A DNA stretch of 64,000 nt, taken from positions 620,001 to 684,000 of the forward strand of contig NZ_CANKYW010000001.1 of NCBI RefSeq assembly GCF_947488135.1, given 5' to 3'. Numbering within the stretch: the first letter of the stretch is position 1; every line of letters starts with the position of its first letter. Made by a program: the position numbers and the translations under genes. Shown one piece after another: positions 27,869 to 36,039 of this stretch. Under the pieces are notes generated by a model. It made no database searches. It worked only from the letters and a program-made list of their open reading frames with translations, and was not told the origin of the DNA. The stretch is from an uncultured Marivita sp. (GTDB taxonomy: Bacteria > Pseudomonadota > Alphaproteobacteria > Rhodobacterales > Rhodobacteraceae).

Positions 27869-28008
27869 GGCTGGTTTCCTGTCGCTCGTGAAAAGGGGGT
27901 CGCACAGGGTCAACCCCACGCTCTGGCCATGGTTCCTTTTCCCGGGCGCGTCCTCTGGCCCTTGGCGCGTGACAGGCGTATGGCTAGGGCAACGACCAAG
28001 GAAGAGCC

Positions 28009-28431
28009 ATGAGCGCTGACAAGTCCAATATCGCCCGCCAGTTCATCGAATTGATTCCTCATTCCAAGGCGCTGGGGATGCAGATTGTCTCGATCGGTGA
28101 CGGATTGGCCGAGATCATGATGCCCTACGACGAACGGTTCATCGGGGATCCCAAGACCCGGGTCATTCACGGCGGAGCGGTTTCGGCGCTGATGGACACC
28201 TGCGGCGGCGCGGCGGTGATGTGCCACCCGGACGCGCCTGCGGGCACGGCGACCATTGACCTGCGGATCGACTACATGCGCGCTGCAACGCCCGGTCAGG
28301 CGATCACCGCGCGGGCCGAGGTCTACCACATCACACGCTCTGTCGCCTTTGTGCGGGCCACCGCCTGCGATGACGATACCGACCGTCCCGTCGCCACCGC
28401 GACCGGCGCCTTCACCGTGGAGGGCCGCTGA
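28009..28431 (+). CDS. PaaI-type hotdog thioesterase (first of a tandem pair)
   Basis: A 140-residue hotdog-fold acyl-CoA thioesterase. The active-site turn VIHGGAVSALMDTCGG (about 52-67) and TIDLRIDYMRAATPG are diagnostic of the PaaI group. These enzymes hydrolyse aromatic or short acyl-CoA to release CoA. The stop is 1 base before the next thioesterase start, so the pair is translated together. Confidence 0.9.
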   Translation: MSADKSNIARQFIELIPHSKALGMQIVSIGDGLAEIMMPYDERFIGDPKTRVIHGGAVSALMDTCGGAAVMCHPDAPAGTATIDLRIDYMRAATPGQAITARAEVYHITRSVAFVRATACDDDTDRPVATATGAFTVEGR

Positions 28432-28432
28432 G

Positions 28433-28939
28433 ATGCCGCGCAAAGCCCCCGAACCCGTCCAGATCGTCAAGCAACGCCGGGATGCCGCGCTCAATGCGCT
28501 GGTCAGTGGCGTGCCCTATATCACCTTCATGGGGATCAGCTTCGACCGCCGTGGCGACGAGGTGACAGGCGTTCTGTCCTTCGACGACAAACTGATCGGC
28601 AACCCGATGCTGCCCGCGATTCACGGCGGTGTGACCGCGGCCTTCCTCGAAGTGACCGCGGTGATCTCGCTGAGCTGGGCCTATATCTGGGAAGACTTTG
28701 AAAGCGGCGCTTTGGACGTCGAAAAAATGGCGGCCGGGGATTTGCCGCGCCTGCCGAAGACCATCGACTTCACCGTCGATTACCTGCGCTCGGGCCTGCC
28801 GCGCGACGCCTACGCGCGGGCGACCATCACGCGCGCCGGGCGGCGCTACGCCTCGGTTCAGGCCGAAGCCTGGCAGGACAACCGGGATCGTCCCTTCGCC
28901 CAAGCGACGGCGCATTTCCTGATGCCGAGGCCCGATTAA
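28433..28939 (+). CDS. Hotdog thioesterase (second of the pair)
   Basis: A 168-residue hotdog protein paralogous to its neighbour but longer. The core turn reads AIHGGVTAAFLEVTAVI (about 63-79), followed by an insertion of about 25 residues (DFESGALDVEKMAAGDLPR) and then TIDFTVDYLRSGLPRD. The pair may form a hetero-oligomer. It is followed after 4 bases by the MATE gene, which begins with GTG, so all three are probably one transcript. Confidence 0.85.
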   Translation: MPRKAPEPVQIVKQRRDAALNALVSGVPYITFMGISFDRRGDEVTGVLSFDDKLIGNPMLPAIHGGVTAAFLEVTAVISLSWAYIWEDFESGALDVEKMAAGDLPRLPKTIDFTVDYLRSGLPRDAYARATITRAGRRYASVQAEAWQDNRDRPFAQATAHFLMPRPD

Positions 28940-28943
28940 AGCG

Positions 28944-30266
28944 GTGACTGACGCAACGCTTGCGCCGCGCGAGGTGACGCACGCGCGCGTTCTGAAAATC
29001 GCATTTCCCATCGTGCTGTCCAATGTCACGATCCCGATCCTCGGAGCGGTCGATACCGGTGTCGTGGGGCAAATGGGCGAAGCCGCCCCGATCGGCGCGG
29101 TGGGGCTGGGCGCGATCGTGCTTTCGGCAGTTTACTGGATATTCGGTTTCCTGCGCATGGGCACAACCGGGCTTGCCGCGCAGGCGCAGGGACAGGGCAA
29201 CCGTGCCGAGGTTGCAGCGATCCTGACGCGCGTCCTGATGATTGGCTTCGTCGCGGGCGGCGCGATCATCCTGGTGCAAACCCCGCTAATCTGGGCCGCG
29301 TTCCGGCTGGCACCGGCGAGTGACGAGGTGGAAACGCTCGCCAGTGGCTACATGGCGATCCGCATCTGGTCCGCGCCCGCAGCCATCGCGATCTTCGGCA
29401 TCACCGGCTGGCTCATCGCCCAGGAACGCACCCGCGGGGTCCTCGTGCTCCAACTCTGGATGAACGGGGTCAATGTCGCGCTGAACTTTCTCTTCGTGCT
29501 CGGCTTTGGATGGGGCGTCAACGGCGTCGCCTTTGCCACCTTCCTCGCCGAATGGAGCGGGCTGGCGATGGGGCTCTACCTGTGCCGCGCCGCGTTCCGG
29601 GTGCCGGACTGGCGCAACTGGGCGCGGGTGTTCGAACGCGCCAGGCTGGTGCGCATGGCGCAGGTTAATTCGGACATTTTGATCCGGTCCTTGCTTCTGC
29701 AAATGATCTTCTTGTCCTTCATGTTCCTCGGCGCCGATTTCGGCGACGTGACGCTGGCGGCAAACCAGGTCCTGCTGCAATTCCTCTACATCACCGCCTA
29801 CGCGCTCGACGGTTTTGCCTTTTCCGCCGAAGCGCTGGTGGGGCAGGCGGTCGGCGCGCGGGCGGTACCGACGCTCCGCCGCGCTGCAATTGTGTCAAGC
29901 GCTTGGGGGCTTGGGTCGGCGCTCGTTCTGGCGTTTGGTTTCTGGCTCTTCGGAAACGACATCGTTGCCGTCATGGCCAAGAACATCGAGGTGCAAGAGG
30001 CGGCAGCGGCCTACCTGCCGTGGATGGTCTGCGCGCCCGTTCTTGCGCTGGCGTCGTTCATGTTCGATGGCATCTTCATCGGTGCCACCCGCACCGCCGA
30101 CATGCGCAACATGATGGCGCTGTCGGCGGTAATTTATGCTGCGGCCGTTCTGGTGCTGGTGCCGGTCTACGGCAATCACGGGCTTTGGATGGCGCTGCTG
30201 GTCTCGTTCGCGGCGCGGGGGGCGACACTGGCAGCGCGCTATCCGGCGCTGGAACGGGCGGTCTAG
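28944..30266 (+). CDS. MATE-family efflux transporter (DinF-like)
   Basis: A 440-residue inner-membrane antiporter with about 12 helices in two MatE halves. The first begins KIAFPIVLSNVTIPILGAVDTGVVG, split over TM1 with the VDTGVVG motif, and the second begins near residue 225 with RSLLLQMIFLSFMFLGADFG. Such transporters expel drugs or metabolites against Na+ or H+. The start is GTG at 28944, closely following the thioesterase pair. A second MATE gene lies at 47342 but is not closely similar. Confidence 0.88.
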   Translation: MTDATLAPREVTHARVLKIAFPIVLSNVTIPILGAVDTGVVGQMGEAAPIGAVGLGAIVLSAVYWIFGFLRMGTTGLAAQAQGQGNRAEVAAILTRVLMIGFVAGGAIILVQTPLIWAAFRLAPASDEVETLASGYMAIRIWSAPAAIAIFGITGWLIAQERTRGVLVLQLWMNGVNVALNFLFVLGFGWGVNGVAFATFLAEWSGLAMGLYLCRAAFRVPDWRNWARVFERARLVRMAQVNSDILIRSLLLQMIFLSFMFLGADFGDVTLAANQVLLQFLYITAYALDGFAFSAEALVGQAVGARAVPTLRRAAIVSSAWGLGSALVLAFGFWLFGNDIVAVMAKNIEVQEAAAAYLPWMVCAPVLALASFMFDGIFIGATRTADMRNMMALSAVIYAAAVLVLVPVYGNHGLWMALLVSFAARGATLAARYPALERAV

Positions 30267-30385
30267 CGCGTTAATCGAGCATGAACCGTGTCGTGTCAGG
30301 ACTCACGCCATAACACGGCTTCCCGATCACCTGACCCCCGAGATTTGGCTGACCCAGATGTTGTCCACGACCGAGGCGCGGTGTC

Positions 30386-30407
30386 CAAGCGCCTTCGAAG
30401 GCGCTTG
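30386..30407. promoter_or_regulatory. 22-bp perfect palindrome upstream of trpB
   Basis: Arms CAAGCGCC and GGCGCTTG around a TTCGAA centre make a perfect 22-base palindrome 59 bases before the trpB start and 119 bases after the MATE stop. As RNA it is an 8-9 bp hairpin. It could terminate the MATE transcript, or act as an operator or leader structure for trpB. No U-run follows, and the 200-bp gap shows no peptide rich in Trp codons. Confidence 0.5.
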
Positions 30408-30466
30408 CCCTTGCTCATCGCGCATCGCACCGCTACCTGTGTCCCGACCGACAAGAGAGGCGCGCA

Positions 30467-31687
30467 ATGAACGATCTTTTCAACAGCTTCATGAAAGGCC
30501 CCGACGAAAAGGGCCGCTTTGGCATCTTTGGCGGACGCTTCGTGTCCGAGACGCTCATGCCGTTGATCCTCGAACTCGAGGAACAATACGAACGCGCCAA
30601 GACCGATGAAAGCTTCTGGTCCGAGATGGATTTCCTCTGGAAGCACTACGTTGGCCGCCCGTCGCCGCTGTACCACGCCGAACGCCTGACCGAGCGTCTG
30701 GGCGGCGCCAAGGTCTACATGAAGCGCGACGAGCTGAACCACACCGGCGCACACAAGATCAACAACGTGCTTGGCCAGATCATCCTGGCCCGCCGCATGG
30801 GAAAAACCCGCATCATCGCGGAAACCGGTGCCGGGCAGCACGGTGTCGCCACAGCCACCGTCTGCGCCAAGTTCGGCCTGAAATGCGTGGTCTACATGGG
30901 CGCGCATGATGTCGAGCGTCAGCAGCCCAACGTGTTCCGCATGAAACTGCTCGGGGCCGAGGTGATCCCGGTGACCTCGGGTCGCGGAACGCTGAAGGAC
31001 GCGATGAATGACGCGCTGCGCGACTGGGTGACGAATGTGCGCGATACGTTCTACTGCATCGGCACTGTCGCGGGCCCGCACCCGTACCCGGCGATGGTGC
31101 GCGATTTTCAGGCGATCATCGGCAAGGAAGCGAAAGAGCAGATGCACGAGGCCGAGGGCCGTCTGCCGGACACGATCATCGCCGCCATCGGTGGCGGCTC
31201 GAACGCGATGGGCCTGTTCTACCCGTTCCTCGACGACAAGGAGGTCAACATCATCGGCGTCGAAGCAGGCGGCAAGGGCGTGAACGAGAAGATGGAGCAT
31301 TGCGCCTCTCTCACCGGCGGACGCCCCGGCGTCCTGCATGGCAACCGCACCTACCTGTTGCAGGACGAGGACGGCCAGATCCTCGAAGGGTTCAGCATTT
31401 CCGCAGGCCTCGACTATCCCGGTATCGGACCCGAACACGCTTGGCTGCACGACATCGGCCGTGCGCAATACGTGTCGATCACCGACAAGGAGGCGCTCGA
31501 GGCGTTCCAGCTGTGTTGCGAGATGGAGGGCATCATCCCCGCACTGGAGCCATCACACGCGTTGGCGCATGTGATGAAGATCGCGCCCGATCTGCCGAAG
31601 GATCACATCATCTGCATGAACATGTGCGGACGGGGTGACAAGGACATCTTCACCGTCGCCAAACACCTTGGCTTCGACATGGGCTAA
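30467..31687 (+). CDS. trpB: Tryptophan synthase beta subunit
   Basis: A 406-residue PLP enzyme joining indole and serine to tryptophan. The PLP Lys is in HTGAHKINN near residue 95, and the phosphate loop is GGGSNAMG near 243. The SD (GAGAGG) precedes the ATG at 30467. In many bacteria trpB follows trpF and precedes trpA; here it is alone, with trpA about 12 kb away on the other strand at 43814, and no trpF in the window. Confidence 0.97.
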   Translation: MNDLFNSFMKGPDEKGRFGIFGGRFVSETLMPLILELEEQYERAKTDESFWSEMDFLWKHYVGRPSPLYHAERLTERLGGAKVYMKRDELNHTGAHKINNVLGQIILARRMGKTRIIAETGAGQHGVATATVCAKFGLKCVVYMGAHDVERQQPNVFRMKLLGAEVIPVTSGRGTLKDAMNDALRDWVTNVRDTFYCIGTVAGPHPYPAMVRDFQAIIGKEAKEQMHEAEGRLPDTIIAAIGGGSNAMGLFYPFLDDKEVNIIGVEAGGKGVNEKMEHCASLTGGRPGVLHGNRTYLLQDEDGQILEGFSISAGLDYPGIGPEHAWLHDIGRAQYVSITDKEALEAFQLCCEMEGIIPALEPSHALAHVMKIAPDLPKDHIICMNMCGRGDKDIFTVAKHLGFDMG

Positions 31688-31727
31688 ACCCCTGCACCAT
31701 AAACTTCCGGTCTAAACAGGCCCTCAG

Positions 31728-31760
31728 ACCCCTCGTGCCCCAGGCCCGAGGGGTTTTCTT
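31728..31760 (+). terminator. Rho-independent terminator of trpB
   Basis: ACCCCTCG (31728-31735) pairs exactly with CGAGGGGT (31747-31754) around an 11-base loop, and is followed by TTTCTTT. It lies about 40 bases after the trpB stop and is the clearest intrinsic terminator in the window. Confidence 0.85.
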
Positions 31761-31786
31761 TGACCGCAAACGATCAAGGGTCCCAA

Positions 31787-31839
31787 TAAACCAAGGTTTA
31801 GGCGCATGTAGTCGTGGTTTATAGACCTAGGCTTAAACC
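31787..31839 (+). promoter_or_regulatory. Cluster of TAAACC/GGTTTA half-sites before the Asp-rich operon
   Basis: Four matching half-sites occur: TAAACC-AA-GGTTTA (31787-31800), GGTTTA (31816-31821) and TAAACC (31834-31839), the last two flanking CCTAGG. They form two overlapping inverted repeats about 90-140 bases upstream of the GTG at 31927. The arrangement looks like a regulator binding region, plausibly for the LuxR-type protein of the same cluster. No -35/-10 is certain. Confidence 0.5.
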
Positions 31840-31926
31840 GCTGGCAAATGTCCCTTTCACATTCTGGCGGTCAGTCTTCCGAGTGTCTGTAGACAGCAGG
31901 CGCATGGGACTCGAAAGGACATTTCA

Positions 31927-32742
31927 GTGAAAAAGACAGCGATAACGGCCGTATTCGCCACGCTCACCAGCAGCATGGTGTTCGCGCAATCTGCGACCGA
32001 TCAGATCATCAACGATCTGACCGGACAGGGCTTCCAACGCATCGAGATAGACAATGGCATCGGCCAGATCAAGGTCGAGGCGATCCGTGGCACGCAAAAG
32101 CTCGAAGTCATTTACGACCGCGCCTCCGGCAACATCCTCAAGCAGGAAGTCGAACGGGTGCGCGCGGGGGAAGATACCAGTCCCGGTGTCGAGATCCGCA
32201 ACCGCGACCGCGACTTTGTGGATGCCGACAGCGTGTCCGATGGCAGCCGCATAACATCATCGAACAGCCCCGCCAGCACCGGGAGCCTGTCCACGGACCA
32301 GATTGTGAGCGATCTTCAGGCGCAGGGGTTCACCCGGATCGAGATAAAGAACGGCCTTACCCAGACCAAGGTCGAGGCGATCCGTGGCACCGAAAAAGTC
32401 GAAACGGTCTTTGATCGCGCCACCGGTGACGTGATTGAGCGAGAGGTTGAACGGGTCGATAGCGACGACGACACCCGCCCCGGTGTCGAAGTGCAGACCC
32501 GTGACCGCGACTTTGCTGACGGCGATCGATCCGACGACGACGATGACGACCGCAGCGGCCGGGGCGAAGATGACGATGACGACAACCGCGATGGTCGTGA
32601 TCGCAACGATGATCGTGATCAGGACGATGATTCCCGCGATGACGACGATCAGGATGACGACCGCGATGATGATCGTGATGACCGGGACGATGATCACGAA
32701 GACGACAGTGATGACGATGACGACGATGATGACGACGATTGA
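31927..32742 (+). CDS. Secreted tandem PepSY-like protein with poly-Asp tail
   Basis: A 271-residue exported protein: Sec signal (1-21, ending VFAQ), two tandem repeats of about 80 residues (22-100 and 121-200) and an Asp-rich tail (about 201-271). Each repeat opens with a TDQI helix, has an I-E-I-x-N-G beta strand and a KVEAIRGT strand, then a YDRASGNIL/FDRATGDVI hairpin, and closes PGVE...RDRDF. This order matches PepSY-type folds. More than half of the tail is Asp, broken by Arg and Ser, so it should be intensely acidic and may bind Ca2+ or other cations. Start is GTG with AAAGGA upstream. Confidence 0.8.
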   Translation: MKKTAITAVFATLTSSMVFAQSATDQIINDLTGQGFQRIEIDNGIGQIKVEAIRGTQKLEVIYDRASGNILKQEVERVRAGEDTSPGVEIRNRDRDFVDADSVSDGSRITSSNSPASTGSLSTDQIVSDLQAQGFTRIEIKNGLTQTKVEAIRGTEKVETVFDRATGDVIEREVERVDSDDDTRPGVEVQTRDRDFADGDRSDDDDDDRSGRGEDDDDDNRDGRDRNDDRDQDDDSRDDDDQDDDRDDDRDDRDDDHEDDSDDDDDDDDDD

Positions 32743-32764
32743 AGCGTCTGATAGCTGAAGATTC

Positions 32765-32792
32765 GAGGCTCCCGTTTTCCGGCGGGAGCCTC
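32765..32792 (+). terminator. Intercistronic hairpin
   Basis: GAGGCTCCCG (32765-32774) and CGGGAGCCTC (32783-32792) form a perfect 10-bp stem with an 8-base loop, between the two Asp-rich genes and just before the SD of the second (GGAGGTAGGG). It may partially terminate or protect the upstream message. The arms share CGGGAG with the CCTCCGGCGGGAG extragenic repeat. Confidence 0.6.
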
Positions 32793-32805
32793 TTGGAGGT
32801 AGGGA

Positions 32806-33258
32806 ATGAAACGAAGACAGCTCTTGGCAGGTCTCCTGGCCGGCGTCGCCTTGCCGGGCTCCGTTCTCGCACAGACGGCCGAGGACCAGGTGGTCGATCA
32901 GCTCAAGCGTCAGGGCTATCGCAGGATCAGCATTGCGCGGACGCTATTGGGTCGCTCGCGGATAGTCGCGACCGGGCCGCGCGGGCGTCGTGAGATCATT
33001 CTCAACCCATCCACCGGCGCGATCCTCAGGGATTACGTGGACCGTTCCGTCGATGACGACCGCGATGACAGCAGCGATGATGATGACGATCGCGACAATG
33101 ATCGCGATGACGATGATGATCGTGACGATGATGATCGTAGCGACAACAGCGGACGCGGGAGCGCAAATAGCGGCCGCGACGACGATGATGATAATGACGA
33201 CGACGATGACGACAGTGGCGGCGGTGACGATGACGACGACGACGATGATGACGACTGA
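32806..33258 (+). CDS. Secreted PepSY-like protein with poly-Asp tail (second)
   Basis: A 150-residue exported protein. The signal peptide MKRRQLLAGLLAG ends near residue 23 (SVLAQ); the paired Arg give it a faint Tat look, but Sec is equally possible. One PepSY-like repeat (about 24-80) follows: EDQVVDQLKRQGYRRISI, then a strand pair and LNPSTGAILRDYV. The rest (82-150) is mostly Asp with Arg, Asn and Ser, ending in ten Asp. It is a shorter paralogue of the preceding protein. A strong SD precedes ATG 32806. Confidence 0.78.
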   Translation: MKRRQLLAGLLAGVALPGSVLAQTAEDQVVDQLKRQGYRRISIARTLLGRSRIVATGPRGRREIILNPSTGAILRDYVDRSVDDDRDDSSDDDDDRDNDRDDDDDRDDDDRSDNSGRGSANSGRDDDDDNDDDDDDSGGGDDDDDDDDDD

Positions 33259-33288
33259 GCAGGCAGCGACCGGAGCTTTGATGGACCG

Positions 33289-33822
33289 GTGAAGGTTTGG
33301 GCTGTTCTGTTTCCACTACTTGCGTTGCAGCTTTGCAGCGGCCTTTTCTTGTTGTGGGACATCTTGGGCAGCGTTCTTGGTATCAATTCGTCGCCAATAG
33401 CATGGGTCTATTACGAACTTGCGCAGATCGGCGCGGTGATCGGCCTGATCCTCGGCGTGGTGGTTAGCGCGACTTTATTGCTGCGTTCGATCCGCAAACA
33501 GCGCGCGGCAGAAGAAAGCCTGCGCCTGGCTTCGGGCGCGTTCATGGACGTGTTGCATGAACGCTTTGCCGAATGGGAACTGACACCTGCGGAAAAAGAC
33601 GTGGCTCTGTTTTCAATCAAGGGGCTCAGCACGGCCGACATCGCGTCGTTGCGCAACACGTCCGAAGGCACGGTCAAGGCGCAGACCAACGCGATCTACC
33701 GAAAGGCGGGTGTATCGGGCAGACCGCAACTGCTCAGCCTGTTCATTGACGAATTGATGAGCGACCCCATCGGTGAGGTGGCGCCGAAAGCCGGGCCAGA
33801 GGTGATCGAAAAGGCCTCGTGA
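33289..33822 (+). CDS. Membrane-anchored LuxR-type transcription regulator
   Basis: A 177-residue protein with two membrane helices (about 4-26 and 44-66), a short linker, and a GerE/LuxR helix-turn-helix (about 96-156: ELTPAEKDVALFSIKGLST, then ADIASLRNTSEGTVKAQTN containing the recognition helix). There is no receiver or PAS domain, so sensing must be by the membrane helices, the ~18-residue periplasmic loop or a partner. GTG start. It lies 30 bases after the second Asp-rich gene; co-transcription is likely, and it may be the regulator reading that pair. Confidence 0.8.
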   Translation: MKVWAVLFPLLALQLCSGLFLLWDILGSVLGINSSPIAWVYYELAQIGAVIGLILGVVVSATLLLRSIRKQRAAEESLRLASGAFMDVLHERFAEWELTPAEKDVALFSIKGLSTADIASLRNTSEGTVKAQTNAIYRKAGVSGRPQLLSLFIDELMSDPIGEVAPKAGPEVIEKAS

Positions 33823-33827
33823 CCCAA

Positions 33828-34202
33828 TCAGGCGTCGACCTTATGTTCCTCCAGCACACGCATCGGCACGATATCCAAAGCCCGTTTGTGCGTTGCGGCC
33901 AGATTGACCTTGGGCGCGCAACCTTCGTCATGGGCTTGCAAAAACCGTGACGCGCAGAGGCACCAGTGATCGCCGGGCTTCAGCCCCGGAAACCGGAATT
34001 GCGGAACGGGCGTGCTCAGATCGTTGCCCACGTATTTCGAATAGGCAAGGAACTCTGCCGTCATCACGGCGCAGACGGTGTGGCTGCCCTGATCGGCGGC
34101 GCAGGTGTTGCAGTGGCCGTCGCGGAAAAAGCCGGTCATCGGGTCGGTCGAGCATCCCTCCAACGGGCCGCCCAATACGTTGATCGCGTCTTCTGGTTCC
34201 AT
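33828..34202 (-). CDS. DUF2237 family protein
   Basis: A 124-residue cytoplasmic protein. NVLGGPLEGCS near the start, TGFFRDGHCNTC, GSHTVCAVMTAEFLAYS, GNDLSTP and GDHWCLCASRF match the conserved DUF2237 framework, including several Cys that may bind a metal. The biochemical role of the family is unknown. The ATG at 34202 is preferred over one six codons upstream. It converges with the LuxR gene, 5 bases apart. Confidence 0.88.
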   Translation of the reverse strand: MEPEDAINVLGGPLEGCSTDPMTGFFRDGHCNTCAADQGSHTVCAVMTAEFLAYSKYVGNDLSTPVPQFRFPGLKPGDHWCLCASRFLQAHDEGCAPKVNLAATHKRALDIVPMRVLEEHKVDA

Positions 34203-34239
34203 CGAGGGCCTCCTGTTCATGGGGTGGTCATATCAAAAC

Positions 34240-35277
34240 CTAGGCGCGTTCGTATTCCCAATCCACCCAGCGGCCATGAAAATCTGCACGCCCCAGTTGG
34301 ATCAGGTGATCCCCGGGCCAAAGCCGTGCCGTGACCGACGCCCCGCGTGTTGCCGCATCGGCCTCCATGCGCAGCCATGCGAGCGGGCGGTCCGGCGTGG
34401 CGCGCGCGCCCGCAGCTGCGATCAGCGCCTCACCCTTGGCCCGTTGCGACGGTGGGAAATATTGCCAGGCAATGGTGTGGAAGATCAGGTGCATCCGGCC
34501 CTCGGGCTGCTCGGTCAAACGCTGTTCCAGCCAGTCCACGGCGTCGTTTCGATCAACGGTCGCGGTGTTCACCCTGATCGCGGCATCGGTCAACGCCCGA
34601 CGATGCGCCTGATCCGGCCAGAGATAGGCGCGCAGGCGCAACGCGTGATCGGGGTCATGCGGGTCGAGCGGGTTGAGATCGACGCCCCGGCGGTCGGTCA
34701 CGGTAAACGACGCGTTGAAGGGTTCGGGACCGGCCCAATCGGGCGTCAGCGTCAGCGCTGCGTCCTTCGGCCCGAGCCGTGTCGCGCCCGCAACCAATGC
34801 AAATTGGTCGAACATCAGGTTCAGTCCGGCGCTTGCGCCAAGTTCGGAAAGCTGCACGTTGGCGATCCCCGTCCGATCCACCAGCGCATGTGTTCCGGCG
34901 ATCAGCACCGCCGCGCGTCGCACCTCGTTGGTTTGCGGGGGCGATGTGATCCAGTCGAGCAGGAACGCCTCATGCACGTTAAGCGCCTTGGCAAGCGCGG
35001 TTTTCAAGGCGGTGTCGGACACGCTGTGCGGCGGGTAGGCGGCGATCAGGTCCGCGTCGCGCCCCGTCAGCACCAGCGCGTGCAGGCCCGAAGCCAGACG
35101 CAGCGGCAGGGAATGACCCTTGGGACCGATGTCGCCCTCGAACCTCGCCACCGCCGCGTCGAGCTTTGAATTCGCGGGCCAGACCTCGGCCAAAAGCGGC
35201 AACATGCGCGCCATGAAGGGCGATCCCAGCGCCGCGCAATGTTCGGCCTGATCCTCCAGCGCCGAGGACAGGCTCAT
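34240..35277 (-). CDS. DUF2332 family protein
   Basis: A 345-residue protein with the DUF2332 features: an N-terminal helical domain ([13 protein letters not shown]), the [17 protein letters not shown] segment (which recalls a nucleotide or SAM-binding loop) near residue 145, and the [12 protein letters not shown] stretch near 265. No activity is established for the family, though the fold suggests a methyltransferase-like core. It overlaps pth by 4 bases and is probably co-translated with it. Confidence 0.85.
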   Translation of the reverse strand: MSLSSALEDQAEHCAALGSPFMARMLPLLAEVWPANSKLDAAVARFEGDIGPKGHSLPLRLASGLHALVLTGRDADLIAAYPPHSVSDTALKTALAKALNVHEAFLLDWITSPPQTNEVRRAAVLIAGTHALVDRTGIANVQLSELGASAGLNLMFDQFALVAGATRLGPKDAALTLTPDWAGPEPFNASFTVTDRRGVDLNPLDPHDPDHALRLRAYLWPDQAHRRALTDAAIRVNTATVDRNDAVDWLEQRLTEQPEGRMHLIFHTIAWQYFPPSQRAKGEALIAAAGARATPDRPLAWLRMEADAATRGASVTARLWPGDHLIQLGRADFHGRWVDWEYERA

Positions 35278-35963
35278 CGAAAGCGGTCCACCAGCTTTTG
35301 CAGCGGGTTGCGGGTGTCCGCTTCCGGCTTGGCGTCCGAGACGGGTTTCTGCGCTTCTGTTTTCTCGCTTTTGTCAGGCGTTTTCGACGACCGGGGCGGT
35401 GCCACGCGCAGGGCGACGGCATTCATGAATTTCCCCGTATCGCCATCCGCCAGATGCGGCGCGCCATCCGCGATGCCGCGCAGCAGATCATCGAGCCACG
35501 CCTCATCGGCCTTGGCGAAGTCATGCAGCACATAGCCCGAGACCTTATCCTTGTGGCCCGGATGTCCGATCCCAAGCCGCACACGCCCGTAGGCGTCGCC
35601 GATATGCCCGTGGATCGACCGCAACCCGTTATGCCCGGCATGGCCGCCCCCCTGTTTGACGCGGCATTTGCCCGGGGCGAGGTCCAACTCGTCGTGGAAC
35701 ACGGTCACGTCGCCGGGCTCCAGCTTGTAGAACTGCATCGCCGCCTGCACCGATTGGCCGGACCGGTTCATGAAGGTGCCCGGCTTGAGAAGCAGCACCT
35801 TCTCGGACCCAAGGCGGCCCTCGGTCACGTCTCCCTGGAACTTGGATTTCCAAGGGCCAAAGCCGTGATCCGCCGCGATCTGGTCGATCGCCATGAAGCC
35901 GATATTGTGGCGGTGTTTCGCATAGGTTCCGCCCGGATTTCCAAGACCCACAAAGAGTTTCAT
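35274..35963 (-). CDS. pth: Peptidyl-tRNA hydrolase
   Basis: A 229-residue enzyme that frees tRNA from stalled peptidyl-tRNA. [21 protein letters not shown] gives the catalytic His and Asn (HRHNIGF), [17 protein letters not shown] and GHNGLRSI complete the signature. About 40 residues after the core are charged and low-complexity (Lys, Glu, Ser), longer than in E. coli but common in this order. In related genomes pth usually follows rplY directly; here a chromate cassette separates them. Confidence 0.95.
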   Translation of the reverse strand: MKLFVGLGNPGGTYAKHRHNIGFMAIDQIAADHGFGPWKSKFQGDVTEGRLGSEKVLLLKPGTFMNRSGQSVQAAMQFYKLEPGDVTVFHDELDLAPGKCRVKQGGGHAGHNGLRSIHGHIGDAYGRVRLGIGHPGHKDKVSGYVLHDFAKADEAWLDDLLRGIADGAPHLADGDTGKFMNAVALRVAPPRSSKTPDKSEKTEAQKPVSDAKPEADTRNPLQKLVDRFR

Positions 35964-36039
35964 CGCTGCCTGTGCCTCCATGCGCAAAGCGGTTGTCCCT
36001 CTCTAGGCGAAAGTGGCGACAAGGGCAAAACCCGCATGA

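Noticed and set aside
32257-32697. Minus-strand frame predicting a very hydrophobic Ile/Val protein
   Set aside because: It is the reverse complement of the GAT/GAC Asp codons (ATC and GTC), so the hydrophobicity is an artefact.
32520-33255. Apparent short repeats that could be read as a CRISPR or satellite
   Set aside because: They are in-frame Asp codon runs without regular repeat-spacer structure.
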